Numbered from the stretch's first letter, positions 35,362 to 46,462 are shown. The stretch: 64,000 nt of DNA from Anisodus tanguticus (GCA_034509755.1 CM067546.1:15278970-15342969), one strand, 5' to 3'. A program made the numbers and translations. Notes: a model not told the origin generated them from the sequence alone.

Positions 35362-36993
35362 TTATAACTTGGGTTTTAAGCCCATTCTCCTAGACAGGCA
35401 GAACATCTGATCCTTGGGTATGCCCTTTGTCAATGGGTCCGCTATGTTATCCTTTGATTTTATGTAATCAATGGATATTATACCCGTGGTGATCAGCTGC
35501 CTAACGGTCTTATGCCTCCGTCGAATATGATGAGACTTGCCATTGTACACAGAACTCCGTGCCATTCTTACATCCGACTGACTATCACAGTGGATCATTA
35601 CAGAAGGTACGGGTTTGTCCCAACAAGGGACATCCTCTAAGAAGTCGTGAAGCCACTCAGCTTCTTCTCGTGCTTTGTCTAAAGTGATAAACTCTGATTC
35701 TATCATGGATCGGGCGATGCAAGTTTGCTTAGAGGATTTCCAAGACACAACCCCACCACAATTATAAATATATACCCACTAGTGGACTTGGTGTTCTCTA
35801 TATTAGATATCCAGTTTGCATCACTGTACCCGTCTAGTATAGCTGGATATCTCGAATAATACAACCCGTAAGTTAGCGTGTATTTTAGGTATCGTAGTAC
35901 CCGATTCAATGGCTTCCAATGATTATTACTCAAATTACGGGTAAACCTAGCCAACTTATTGACTGTATAAGCAATATCAGGTCGGGTGTAGTTTGTTATG
36001 TAAATCAAACTTCCAATCACCTGTGCATATTGCTCCTGACATACGAGTGCACCACGATGTTTATCAAGCTTTTTATTTCTATCCAGTGGTGACTTCATAT
36101 GCGAACTGTCAAATATCTCAAACTTTTTCAACACATCCTCGATGTAGTGAGACTAAGATAAGACCAGCCCGTCAGACGTCTTAGAGATCTTTATCCCTTA
36201 GATGACATTTGTGATTCCCATATCCTTCATATCGAAGCATTGTTTCAACATGTTCTTAGTCTCTAGGATCAAGCTAAGACTGCTCCTTGTGATCAACATG
36301 TCATCTACGTACAGGCATATCATGACGAACGAGTCAGAGTTACCTTTTGTGTAAACACATTTGTCACACTCATTAATGGAGAAACCCTTCGATAGTAGAG
36401 TACTATCAAATTTTTCATGCATTGCTTCGGGGCCTGTTTCAGCCCGTACAGAGATTTGACCAGTCGACATACTTTCTTCTTTTGCCCTGGAACCACATAC
36501 CCCTCGGGTTGTTCCATATAAATTTCTTCTTCCAAATCACCATTTAGGAAGGCTATTTTGACATCCATTTGATGTATCTTAAGGTCACACAATGCTGCGA
36601 TCGCAATGAATATTCGTATGGACGTCATCCTAGACACTGGGAGTACGTGTCAAAATAGTCAAGGCCTTCCTTCTGCTGACAACCCTTGACTACCAACCTG
36701 GCCTTGTACTTATCTATAGACCCATCTACTTTATACTTCCATTTGAGTATCCATTTACTACCCAAAGTTTTATTTCTCGGAGGAAGATCAACTAACTCCC
36801 AAGTATGGTTAAGCAGGATGGAGTCTATTTCACTCTCAATAGCTTCTTTCCAAAGCGGTGCCTCTGGAGTTGACAATACTTCAGCAATTGTCCTTGGTTC
36901 GTGATCAACCATATAAGCTACAAAGTCATGACCGAAGGATTTATTCTTCCTGGCCCTTTTACTTCTCCTTGGTTCCATCTCTGGAGTCTCCAA
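35362..36993 (-). pseudogene. Reverse transcriptase-RNase H region of copia A
   Basis: Would copy the element RNA into DNA and remove the RNA strand. From 36993 downward: a linker with RRSKRARKNKSFG, the RT fingers (KWKYKVDGSIDKYKARLV near 36690-36740), QMDVKIAFLNGDLEEEIYM near 36520-36580, SLYGLKQAPKQ near 36430 and the catalytic YVDD at about 36300. A further RT block (LARFTRNLSNNHWKPLNRVLRYLK) precedes RNase H, which has SMIESEFITLDKAREEAEWL and CDSQSD at 35560-35710 and ends KPKL at 35365. The catalytic YVDD is kept, but the region is split over at least five frames. Confidence 0.9.
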
Positions 36994-37341
36994 GTTCTGA
37001 GAATCATGAATACTAGATTCGATATTCAGCCACTTTGAAGTCCACTAGATATGAACCATCTAGATCCGGGTAGTCAACGACTCCCGGTTCCTGAGAGCTT
37101 TGTTCATAACTTCATTTGCGAGAGGTTATGTCTTTTTTCTTTCTAGGAAATGTATCCTCAAAGAATTGAGCATTCCTTGATTCCATGATTGTACCCCCGT
37201 AGATATCGGAATATCTGACTTATGCACTAAGAAGCGATAAGTACTACTGTTATTTTCATAACCGATGAAAATGCAATCTACAGTCTTAGGCCCAATCTTG
37301 ACCTGCTTTGTCTTGAGCACTTTGACCTTTGCCAAACAACC

Positions 37342-38475
37342 CTACACTTTTAAATATTTATAGGTGGGGTTTTTTCCCTTCCATGATTCATATAGAGTTT
37401 TGTCCTTACCCTTATATGGGACTCTATTAAGAATCGTATTAGCGGTAAGGATGGCTTCTCCCCACATATTTTGGGGAAGATCAAAATTGATGAGCAAGGC
37501 ATTCATCATTTCCTTCAATGTGCGGTTCTTGCATTCCGTAATACCGTTCGACTGAGGTGAGTATGGAGCCGTCGTTTGATGAACAATGCCCGATTCAGCA
37601 CAATATTTCTCAAATAGCGCTACGTATTCTTCCCCTCTATAGCTATGAATGGATTTAATCTGCATGCTTAGTTGGTTTTCAACTTCTGCTTTGTAACGTC
37701 GGAACGCTTCAAAGGCTTCATCTTTACTTTTCAACAAGTAAATGTAACAATATCTTGTGTTATCATCAATGAATGTTACAAAGTACTTGTCCCCCCTAGT
37801 TTGTGCAAACTTCAAATCACATATATTTGTGTGAATAAGTTCTAGAGGAGCGGTATTCCTTTCGATGGATCAAAAAGGAATCTTTATGAGTTTTGCTTCT
37901 ACGCACACCTCACACTTATGTTACGGGTTTACGTCGATAGACGGCAACAACTCTAAATCAACCAACCATTGGATGGACTTGTAGTTAACATGTCCTAATC
38001 TATGATGCCATAAATTAGAAGACTCAAGCAAGTAAGAAGAAGCTTCAATATTATTGTTTGCACGTATTACAGACATGGCGTTAACTTTGAAGAGGCCTTC
38101 ACAGACGAAGCCTCTTCCCACAAAAGTTTTATTTTTGGTGATTACAAACTTATTGGACTCAAATACTAGCCTAAAACTAGCATTAACTAATAAATAACCT
38201 GAAATTAAATTCCTCCTAATCTCAGGGACATGCATCACCTCCTTCAGAGTGAGCTCATTTCCAGAAGTCATCTTTAGGACTACCTTTCTTACCCCCAGCA
38301 CGTCAGAGGAAGCGGTGTTACCCATGAACAACTTCTTGTTTGTAACTGGTGTATATATGGAGAAGGCATCTTTATTGGAATAGATGTGTCTGGTAGCACC
38401 CGTGTCCATCCACCATTGCATGGGATTCTCAATAAGGTTTGCTTCAAGCACCACCGCCGAGAACTTCTCAATCAT
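37342..38475 (-). pseudogene. Protease-integrase region of copia A, integrase active site lost
   Basis: The protease core WWMDTGATRHIYS lies at about 38385-38420. The HHCC zinc region starts LWHHRLGHVNYKS near 37980 and is followed by an in-frame stop (about 37919), directly before HKCEVCVEA. The integrase core shows the first Asp in FIDDNTRYCYIY (about 37745-37775), but the second catalytic Asp is changed: IHSYRGEEYVAL near 37630 where the family has S-D-R-G-G-E-Y. The Glu region SPQSNGITECKNRTLKEM (about 37515-37560) keeps its Glu. The enzyme would be inactive even without the stop. Confidence 0.9.
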
Positions 38476-39529
38476 GTCATCAAGAAGCCTGTCTTTGACG
38501 ACTTAACATGTGCCTTGCCTTTGGCCTTGGCCTTCACTTGTTGCTCAGTCTTGAGCTTGCGGCAATCCTTGATCATGTGACCAGGTTTCCCACAGTGGTG
38601 ACAGTTCCCCTTGAACTTTTCCGCCACCTGGGTCTTGCCATCTTTCTGGAACTTGCGCTTCTTGCTTGGGTTCCCTTTGGCCTCAGCCATATTTGCCTTT
38701 GCCTCAGCGGGTTGTTTTCCCCTAGACAAGGCCTTCTTATTATCTTCTTGAATCTGGAGTTTGATAATAAGTTCATCAAAGGTCATTTCCTTTGTCTTAA
38801 GTTTTAAGTAACTCATAAACTCATTCCACGAGGGGTAACTTATCAATTAGTGATGCAACCAAAAATTGCTCATTTGGTTTCATACCTTCCAAATCCAGGT
38901 GATGAAGAATCATTTGGAATTCCTGGACTTAGGACATCACAGTTTTGCTATCCACCATTTGAAATTTCAGGAATTTCCCAACGATGAATTTCTTTGTACC
39001 AGTATCTTGTGCGTTGTACTTCTTATGCATTTTTTCCCATAACTCTTTGGAGGTGGCAATACACCGTGTATTGTGGTTCTGACAGGAAGTTCAAAATATA
39101 GTTCTTACACATAAAATCACTATGACTCCATGCATCAAGAACCATTTTCATGCCATTAATGACATGGATAACTTGGCCCCCTTCAGCCTTTTCATTAGGC
39201 TGAGGGTCCACTTTATCTCCAGCTTGTGGAGGATCTTCTGTTAGGAAATGAGTCATTCCCATAACAGTCAAGAAAAACAACATCTTCTACTGCCATCTCT
39301 TGAAGTTGGAGCCCATGAACTTTTCTGGGCGTTCATTGTGGAATACAGCGGGTGGAGGAACTGTAACGTTCCCTTGAGTAGCAAGAAAGGCGTTGGATGA
39401 GCCTTGATAAGTAGTGAAGGCATTAGGTGTGCCTTGAGCAGTAGTGGGAAAGGCAGAGGGGTTGCCTTGAGTAGCAGCAGCAGCAGAATCAGAAACGAGT
39501 TGTTCTCTTCCAGTTATCTTTCTAAGCAC
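38472..39529 (-). pseudogene. Gag region of copia A
   Basis: Capsid-like protein of the retroelement. The start is MLRKITGREQLVSDS at 39529, with an unusual Gln/Ala/Ser-rich repeat (TQGNPSAF, AQGTPNAF, YQGSSNAF, TQGNVTV) before PEKFMGSNFKRWQ. A frame change near 39287 leads into KMLFFLTVMGMTHFLTEDP, and another near 38840 into the C-terminal part. That part is Lys-rich and carries a zinc knuckle CHHCGKPGHMIKDC at about 38570-38615, intact. The protein is broken in at least two places. Confidence 0.88.
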
Positions 39530-39552
39530 TTACAACAATCTTGTCTTAAAAT

Positions 39553-40403
39553 TGTGGGTTACAATAATTGCAGGAAATTGGAAGTAAGTAAATATTACAA
39601 ATTGCTAGAAAGGATAAACTAAATATTACAACAAACTGGAATCAAGAACGTTACAAACTCCTTGTGATTTACTGAGTCGAGTGATGACACTCTGTCTTTA
39701 AGACAAGATTGCCCCGTATATATCCTTTTACGTTGTCGGGCAATAGTCTCCCAAGATACAACAGCAACTTAACAAATGAGCAAAGGAAACTCAAATGTTA
39801 CTCTTGAAGAACTTTGAGTATAGTAAACTTGCTAGAGATAAAGAAGAAGATTTCAGAAAATTCTGTAAGTGTTTTCTTAGTGTTGAACAATTGTGTCAAA
39901 GGCCTCAATTTATAGTGTAAGGAGATGACCCCTCAACTAGCCAACTAATGGCCTTCAATATCCATGTAATGACACTTATTGAGGGGTTACATTGAGCCAA
40001 ATAATGGCTGAATTCATGTACCAAATAATGGAGATTCAATGCTCCAAAACCAGCCCAAAAGTCAGAACTTTCCATCTTCCCGTCGTAGCATTCTGCCTCT
40101 AAAGCGCCGAGGCTCTACGAATTACGTCGGCTCCAGTGGTTGAACACTCAATTAGTGTCGCGGCCCTTCGCGGCTCTGCGGCGATTTCCGACTCGTTTCA
40201 TCATACACTTCGTACACTTCTTCCTTCGTTTACCAACGTGGAATACTTTGTCATTTGTCCAATAACCGTCCATCATTCTATGTCATAAACATATTACCTA
40301 CGTGTGCACGTGTGTGGAAACGACGTTTCCTACATGCGGAGCCCCAAATGTTCGAGTCATAAATAATGGGATAAACTTAATTTCACATTAGTAAATTTCA
40401 ACA
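39553..40403 (-). repeat. 5' LTR of copia A
   Basis: Starts (minus) TGTTGAAATTTACTAATG at 40403 and ends TTGTAACCCACA at 39553. It is collinear with 33368-34327 except for the G+C-rich block. Confidence 0.92.
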
Positions 40404-40408
40404 GGTTT

Positions 40409-40649
40409 AAGGTTTGAGGAGGAGAAGGAGAAGGAGGGGATGATAAATTGGAATTAATTAATGACTTTTCTAGAATATATATTTTCCAATATGAGTTCTT
40501 ATTTAGATATCAATCTATACATTTTTGGAGTTACTATTACAAGATTCAAATGAGCTAATGTGTCTAAATGATTTTGTTGCAGGAATTCACAAGAAGAAGG
40601 TCTTCAAAACACATTCATAGGTGGTGATATAGTAACATCTACTGCGAAA
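40409..40649. other. Sequence between copia A and the LINE remnant
   Basis: Begins with GGAGGAGAAGGAGAAGGAGG, then AT-rich sequence. From about 40580 onward it probably already belongs to the LINE, but no motif can be named there. Confidence 0.4.
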
Positions 40650-41321
40650 CACTTTGGAGACCCTCTTGGCATTGGATGGGGGCACATTTAGATCAATGCT
40701 TATCAGATGGTGGAGTACCAAGCCGATGAAGCATGTCCATCAAACCATCCTTCAAATTACTCCTATCATCATTTACTGGAAAATTTGGAAAGCAAGGTGT
40801 GCAGCTAAATATGGAGAGGATAAAACCTACGTTAAGAAGATCTGGTTTTAGATTCTTTGGCACCTCAAATGGGTGATTTCAAAGACTAAATGCAGCACGT
40901 CGTGGCCTAAGAACTGAGAAGGTATCTGTCACCAAATGATAGAACTACGACCTAAAATATAGCACATGATCATCACTTGAACTAAATCATCTGCTAGTTG
41001 GATCAAATAGAACATGGATGGTAGCAGGAACACTGAGGGACAAATCGGGGATGGTGAAATATGTCGAGATCATCTTGATAATTTTATCATGGCATTCCAA
41101 CAATATCTGGGAACTGGTAGCAACAATTTGGCCGAGGAAAAGGCTGCTATGATAGGTCTTAAGTAGTGCAAGGATCATGATTTCAACAATATTATCATCG
41201 AATGAATTCTCTTATAATAATTTACATGCTACAAAGTTGGTTATTATAAGAAGCTAGTCAATGAAAGCCGGAAGGTAACCGATGAAAGTAACTGGATTAT
41301 TCAACAGTTTTATAAAGAAGA
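40650..41321 (+). pseudogene. LINE (non-LTR retrotransposon) C-terminal/RNase H remnant, first part
   Basis: Translating from about 40654 gives RWWSTKPMKHVH and then PIIIYWKIWKARCAAKYGED, the conserved WK-R end of plant LINE reverse transcriptases. After a few stops comes an RNase H-like segment: GSRNTEGQIGDGEICRD (about 41010-41070), MAFQQYLGTGSNNLAEEKAA (about 41090-41150) and IGLK followed by a stop and CKDHDFNN. The open reading leads to QQFYKE at 41321, where copia B is inserted. The continuation is at 46236-46392. The 5' part of the LINE (endonuclease and RT catalytic core) is absent. Confidence 0.8.
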
Positions 41322-41665
41322 TGAAGGGGGCTATTGAACAATAAAAATAAAATGAACTAAACTCGAATGTCAATTTTGTTTCCGAATGTCGAAATTATGT
41401 CGTCCGACACCACGGTAGGAATAAAATTTAATCTTATCATTTTAAATTCTGAAATTCCATCAAACAAGGCATATAATAGGGAGTAAACTCGATATTTCAA
41501 AAATCAGATAAGAACAACATCGCAACACATATCACATTCTAAAAATGTCAACAACAATGTTAGCAATATTTTGGACGACACAAGTAATCCCAACACTTTA
41601 GCAAAATAGAAAACTTTGAAGAATAAATGCAGCGAAAATTTAAAGAACACGAAGATTTTAAATTT
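41322..41665 (-). repeat. 3' LTR remnant of copia B
   Basis: About 340 bases collinear with 45328-45500 (shared ATAAAAATAAAATGAACTAA and CAACACTTTAGCAAAATAGA). The left copy contains some 165 bases (about 41405-41570) that the right copy lacks. It ends abruptly against internal sequence. Confidence 0.8.
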
Positions 41666-41669
41666 CCAT

Positions 41670-42390
41670 AAGCATACTCTAGAAAATTGTTCAAGCTTTT
41701 CTTGCATTGCTTCTATCCTGAAATTATCTTTAAGTGCTTGTACAATATTCTTTGGTTCTAATGTAGATATAAAATAAGAAAGACTAACCTCTTGGTATAT
41801 GGTTTATGTACACACATACCTTATAATTTCTCTATAGTTGAGTGGTTCTTTGCCTATTGTTCTAATTCCTTCAAAAACTCCCCCTATCACTTATCACGTT
41901 GGATGATTCTTCCTAATCCTTGATGAGGGGTCCCTACGAACTTGATCTAACAATTCGGCACTTGACTCTTCATTTGTGGCCTCTATGGTCTCTATTGTTG
42001 TTTCAGATATTGCTTCATGTGTGGCAACATCCTATTCTTCTATAATCTGTGGACTTTCCATTGTATCTATAAAGTTATTTTCAATAGTTTTTTCTTGAAA
42101 CATCAGAAAGATCATCTAAGATAACATTTACAGACTCTAGTACAGTTTTGGATCTCAGATTGTATACTCAATATGCATGACTATTTTGTGAATAACCAAC
42201 AAAAATTTCTTTATCACTCTTAGAGTCAAAATTTTCCAAATGATCCCTGTCGTTTAACATATAACAAATACACTCAAAAACATGAAAGTAATGCAAGTTT
42301 GGTTTCTTTCCATTTATAATCTCATATGGTGTCATCTTTGTTCCTGACCTTAAAATAGACTCTATTAGCGATGTGATTAGCAGTATTCAA
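41670..42390 (-). pseudogene. Post-integrase region of copia B
   Basis: Low-quality coding remnant between the integrase core and the deletion point. Minus-strand reading shows the usual post-integrase signature around 42170-42330 (NGKKPNLHYFHVFECICYML-like) but many stops follow. No reverse transcriptase motif (YVDD or equivalent) is present. Confidence 0.55.
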
Positions 42391-43511
42391 GGTTTCTGCC
42401 CATAAACGTTTTGAAAAATATTTAGAACTAAGCATACTCTAGCCATTTCTTGAAATGTCCTATTCTTCCGTTCTGCAACCCCATTCTGTTGAGGGGTTTT
42501 GGGGGCAGAAAACTCATGGAAAATTCCCTTTTTTCTCACAAAAATTTGTGAATGAACTATTTTCAAATTCTTTTCCATGGTCGGATCTAATCTGAAAAAT
42601 AGGAAAATAGAATAAATTTCTATTTCTAGAGTGTAAGATTTTAAACATGTCAAACATTTGTGATTTTTCTTTCAAAAAAATATATCCAAGAATATCTAGA
42701 AAAATCATCTACTATCACATAGGAATACCTCATGCCTCCTAGATTGTCTACTTCAATTGGACCCATTAAATTCATCTCTAGCAATTGAAAATAGTGAGAC
42801 GTACCTGAATGTTGTCCGTCGTGTTGGACAACATTATGAAAGACACGAGTTTTCTTACCTTTCAAGTAATCTTCGCATACAGTTTTACCTTTATGGCTAA
42901 GTTTTTGTATGCCTCTAACCACTTCATATGAGACCAATTTTTCTAAATTGAAGTAGTTGACATGCCCCAAATTTTGATGTCATAGTGTTGTGTCATCGAC
43001 CTTAGCATTATTGCATGTTTCTTGTATTACAACAAGATAGCAGTTGTCACTTGTTCTTGTACCTGACATGACACATATATTTGCTTCATTCGTAACTTTA
43101 CAGGCATTCTTTTTAAATTTTACCTCAAGATCGTCATCACACATTTGACTAATACTAATCAAATTAAGTTATTAAGCCCTCAAAGTGTAAGACATTTCTT
43201 AAGGCTTGAAATATAGGAACATCCAAGATCCCTTTTTCAATTATTTTGCTTTTACTGCCACCTCAATAAGTCACGTTTTCTCCATTGAATGACTCATAGT
43301 TCTTTAAAAACCCTTTTGTACCTGTCATGTGGCGAGAACATCCACTATCAAAGTACCAAGAACCTAAAATGTTAGTTCTTAATGCAGTTATAGAAACATT
43401 ACATGTTACATCATTTTTAGGAACCCAAACTCTTTTAAAGCATTTTTTACCTTTTGGCTCAGAAATGTTTCTTCGATTGTTATCCGGAATGTTGGACAAC
43501 ATTTTAGGCAA
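42387..43511 (-). pseudogene. Protease-integrase region of copia B
   Basis: The protease motif SWYFDSGCSRHMTG is at about 43315-43360. The pre-integrase part includes MISISQMCDDDLEVKF (43162) and MGHVNYFNLEKLVSYEVVRG (42970). The integrase core has YVIVDDFSRYSWIYFF near 42680-42730, RSDHGKEFENSSF near 42545-42590 in a different frame, and TPQQNGVAERKNRTFQEMAR at about 42440-42500. The three acidic residues are all present, but the domain is split by frameshifts around 42600-42660 and 42970. Confidence 0.88.
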
Positions 43512-43544
43512 ATTTTTGCTCGCATAATCTTGAAGTTTGAAACA

Positions 43545-44106
43545 TTATGGTTTTAAGTGTCCAGGGGAGTTACAATAATAACACACAAACTTCATATTCC
43601 ACGACATATATGAGAACCTATTATTCATCTCTTTTTCTTTACAAAGCAAATTTCTCATTTTTATCAAAGAGATTAGAGCATATGATTTTAATAGAGTTTT
43701 CATACCTAACTCCTGCATGTCTAGGTTTACTAAAATTGAGTACCTCATTCAATTTCAAAGTCACCATGTTGAGCTTACGGAAGGTTGCTTCGACTAATAC
43801 CAATTTTGCACGGATCCTATCAAATTCAATATCCTTTCTGGTAAGTGCAACCTCAAGTTAGGTTATCGTATCTATTAAAAGTTTTACCTTTTTATTAAGT
43901 TTCTTGAATTCTATGATTAAGGATTTACAAATACTTTGTAATTCATTAATCATATCATCTTTGTATTCAACTTGATCCATACAATCAACCTCACTAATAG
44001 AAATGGAACTACTAAAGCAATTAACATCAGAATAGTTAAAGAATTCATACCTTTCGGATGTCGCTGAGGATGTTGATGTCGTTGCTGATGTTGGAGCAAA
44101 TGTCAT
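43545..44106 (-). pseudogene. Gag-protease linker of copia B
   Basis: Fragments in different frames between the Gag open frame and the protease: a coiled-coil-like stretch ELQSICKSLIIEFKKLNKKV (about 43885-43945) and, further on, MNNRFSYMSWNMKFVCYYC (about 43575-43640). The latter ends with CYYCNSPGHLKP, half of a second zinc knuckle. This organisation is known from SIRE/Maximus-type elements. Confidence 0.6.
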
Positions 44107-44154
44107 GGCATCTGAGACAACATTGTATACGGCATCTTCATTATCCGATAGAGA

Positions 44155-45270
44155 CTATTCAAAAATAGTAGCCATCATTTCTTGTGTTTCAATTTCACGA
44201 TCTTCTTCCTCTTCTCCTTTATCATCACTAAGAGAAACCCATAGGTTCTTACCAAATTTTCTAAGAGTGTTTGCAAATTCGTTAGCATAGTGACCCCAAG
44301 CCGAGCATACATGACACTGCATGGACTCAAGTTGTTTGGGATCAAATTTGGTACGATCTGAGTTGGTTCTTCTTAGTTGATTTCCTTTTTGTACATTTGA
44401 AATGGATCTAGTGAGCTTTTGATTGAACACTTGGTTTTGGTATTCTTTAGATTTAAATTGATTTCTCTCATTGTTGAACTTCCTCACCATCAAATTGTAT
44501 TTTCGAGTGAGAAAGGCAACATTTGCACCATCACCAATTTCTTCAAGATTCTCATCCTCTTCTTCGATTTGAATCTCCGAGGATTGAACTTGAAGTTCCA
44601 CATTCTTGCTTTTATACAATTCCTTTTGATTCTCAATGTTCATCTCATAAGTTTTGAGAATGCTCATCAAGGTATGAAGGTCCATTGTGGCAAGATTGTG
44701 AGCTTCTTCAATAGCACAAATCTTTAAATTAAACTTTTCAAGAAGAGAACGGAGAGCCTTTTCAACAAGTTGAGTGTTGGTTAATGGTTCACCAAGAACT
44801 TGACATTCATTTGAGATGTCAATCAACTTTTCAAAATAAGATTTAATATCATCCGCTTCTTCCATCCTTAAATGTTCATACTTATTCATGAGCATACGTA
44901 GCTTTGTTCGACGAACACTTGAGCTACCTTCACAATGAATTTGTAAAGTATCACATGCATCCTTAGCCGTAGGGCAGTTTTGAATGAGTTTGAACATATA
45001 CATATCAACCCATCCAAAAATTGCATTTAATGCTTTTTCGTTAAAGCTAGCATTATTGGTTTCTTCTGTAGTCCATTCGGATTCAGGTTTAACAAGAATG
45101 TCATCTTCCTCATCCGGTGGCAACATTGGAACAACATACCCATTAGTTATAGATATCCATGCTCTAACATCAGTTGATTTGATATGAGAACATAGGAGAA
45201 TATTCCAATAGACATAATTTGATCTATCTAAAATAGGAAGCCTACCAATATTTTGATTTACCGAATCCAT
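44155..45270 (-). CDS. Gag protein of copia B, open over 371 codons
   Basis: The longest open frame in the window. It starts MDSVNQNIGRLPILDRSNYV, has the UBN2-type Gag core (W-N-I-L-L, then PTAKDACDTLQIHCEGSSSV around residues 100-118 and LTNTQLVEKALRSLLEKF around 163-180), and then an acidic coiled-coil-like region. The zinc knuckle near residues 315-330 reads CHVCSAWGHYANEF: the final Cys of the C-C-H-C set is Phe, so RNA binding is probably impaired. An acidic tail with GEEEEDREIE follows. It forms the particle shell in active elements. Here it is a surviving open frame in a deleted element, and expression is unknown. Confidence 0.85.
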   Translation of the reverse strand: MDSVNQNIGRLPILDRSNYVYWNILLCSHIKSTDVRAWISITNGYVVPMLPPDEEDDILVKPESEWTTEETNNASFNEKALNAIFGWVDMYMFKLIQNCPTAKDACDTLQIHCEGSSSVRRTKLRMLMNKYEHLRMEEADDIKSYFEKLIDISNECQVLGEPLTNTQLVEKALRSLLEKFNLKICAIEEAHNLATMDLHTLMSILKTYEMNIENQKELYKSKNVELQVQSSEIQIEEEDENLEEIGDGANVAFLTRKYNLMVRKFNNERNQFKSKEYQNQVFNQKLTRSISNVQKGNQLRRTNSDRTKFDPKQLESMQCHVCSAWGHYANEFANTLRKFGKNLWVSLSDDKGEEEEDREIETQEMMATIFE

Positions 45271-45327
45271 AGCTTATGACAACAAGACCAAGCACTTATT
45301 GTGTTAAGTGTCAACTCTGATACCACT

Positions 45328-46230
45328 TGAAGTGGACTATGGAATAATAAAAATAAAATGAACTAAACTTGAATTTCAATTCTATTTCCGAATATCAAAA
45401 ATTATGTCGGCTGACCCTAATAACAACACTTTAGCAAAATAGAAAATTTTAAAGAGTAAATGCAAGAGAAATTTAAAGAACACAAATGTTTTAAATTTTC
45501 GTAAGTTATATATATATAATATAACTTATGATGGTCAATGACCAAATGTGTTGTATATATATATTATATACAAATATACAAATTACTTTCTTTACAGATT
45601 TACAAGATAAAACGGAAAGGAATTAAAAGTTGAAGTCGCAGATGACTTCTGCCTGAAAAATCTAACTAAGTAGACATAGATAACCTCTCATTACAATCGC
45701 TCCATACAAAACTAATCTAGAATCTAAACAGCAATTGTAATGTTGGACAGAATGTTGTCAACACACTCAGACAACACTGGTGATCCAGATTTCTGAGATG
45801 AAATCCCGAGAGCTCTCTTGATATTTTTACTTTCTAGTTCTGGATATCGATACTCTGTAGTAGCCTCTCTATTTATAGTAGAAAGTCTCCCTTGAAAATC
45901 TCATCGATCAGTTATGGAAGTTGAGGGAAATGTGGACTGCTGGTGGGATTGGTTGGAGAAGATCAGGGAGTAATAATCTCAACAGCTTTGGCTTGATCCT
46001 CACGACAAGCAACAACTTTTGACTTAGTACTCACTCATTTTTTACCAGCTCCTTTTTACCTCATAGTAATATTTACACAAATATTACTACATCGCGTGAA
46101 GTGAGGCAAAATCAATTCAGTAAATATTGGTCCGAATGTTGTGCAACATTTGTCTCAACATACTTACACATTCATATCAATACTTTAGGAATATGTTGGG
46201 TCAAATGTCACAACCCCAAATTCAACATTA
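45328..46230 (-). repeat. 5' LTR of copia B
   Basis: About 900 bp. On the minus strand it begins at or near TGTTGAATTTGGGGTTGTG (46227) and ends CTTCA at 45328. TA-rich stretches at 45505-45600 form short palindromes. Its exact right edge is uncertain by three bases (TTA lies between the expected end and the GAAGA duplication). Confidence 0.8.
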
Positions 46231-46235
46231 GAAGA

Positions 46236-46392
46236 AAATCAAGTGGTGGATGCATTGGCAAAGGCAATAATGCCAAACCAAGATTGTCATTCGGCAAAAG
46301 ACTTGCCTCGCTGTCCTAAAGGTCCTTATACGCTTGACTGGATAATGATGCCATCTTTTAGACACAAGCACAAGAAACACCAGTTTGTTTAA
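46236..46392 (+). pseudogene. LINE C-terminal remnant, second part
   Basis: Continues the reading frame interrupted at 41321. After the duplicated GAAGA it reads NQVVDALAKAIMPNQDCHSA, the final conserved motif of RNase H domains in plant LINEs (N-x-x-A-D-x-L-A-K). It continues to PSFRHKHKKHQFV, followed by TAA at 46390-46392. A short basic tail of this kind closes plant LINE ORF2 proteins. Confidence 0.82.
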
Positions 46393-46410
46393 ATTAGTAA
46401 ATGCAAGTCT

Positions 46411-46462
46411 ATATAAGGAGTCTGTGTTCCCATTCCATTTTCGATGCGGGACTCTTAATAAA
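46411..46462 (-). mobile_element. Fragment of a TRIM LTR
   Basis: CTATATAAGGAGTCTGTGTT...GCGGGACTCTTAA matches the outer half of the TRIM LTRs at 33150-33200 and 53660-53713. No second LTR or primer site is nearby, so it is a truncated copy. Confidence 0.75.

Larger units (their letters stand above)
33368..40403 (-). mobile_element. Ty1-copia retrotransposon A, full length but decayed
   Basis: LTRs of about 960 bp (33368-34327) and 851 bp (39553-40403) flank a 5.2-kb interior. The target duplication GGTTT is perfect (33363-33367 and 40404-40408). The minus-strand interior carries Gag, protease, integrase, reverse transcriptase and RNase H in the copia order, interrupted by stops and frameshifts. 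Just inside the 5' LTR there is no standard tRNA-Met primer site; the sequence there reads ATTTTAAGACAAGATTG. The length difference between LTRs comes mainly from a G+C-rich block present in the left copy near 33945-34040 and shorter in the right copy. Confidence 0.93.
41322..46230 (-). mobile_element. Ty1-copia retrotransposon B (SIRE/Maximus-like), RT-RNase H deleted
   Basis: The left copy of the LTR begins TGAAGGGGGCTATTGAAC at 41322 and the right copy TGAAGTGGACTATGGAAT at 45328; on the minus strand these are LTR ends. GAAGA flanks both sides (41317-41321 and 46231-46235). Removing the element restores a continuous LINE reading frame, which independently proves the insertion site. A primer site (minus TGGTATCAGAGTTG) lies at 45312-45325. 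Gag, protease and integrase are present; RT and RNase H are missing. The left LTR stops at about 41665, so one deletion removed the pol end and most of the 3' LTR. Confidence 0.88.

Noticed and set aside
45500..45600. TA-rich palindromes that could suggest a terminator or origin
   Set aside because: They are part of the copia B LTR and simple AT-rich sequence; nothing supports a separate function.
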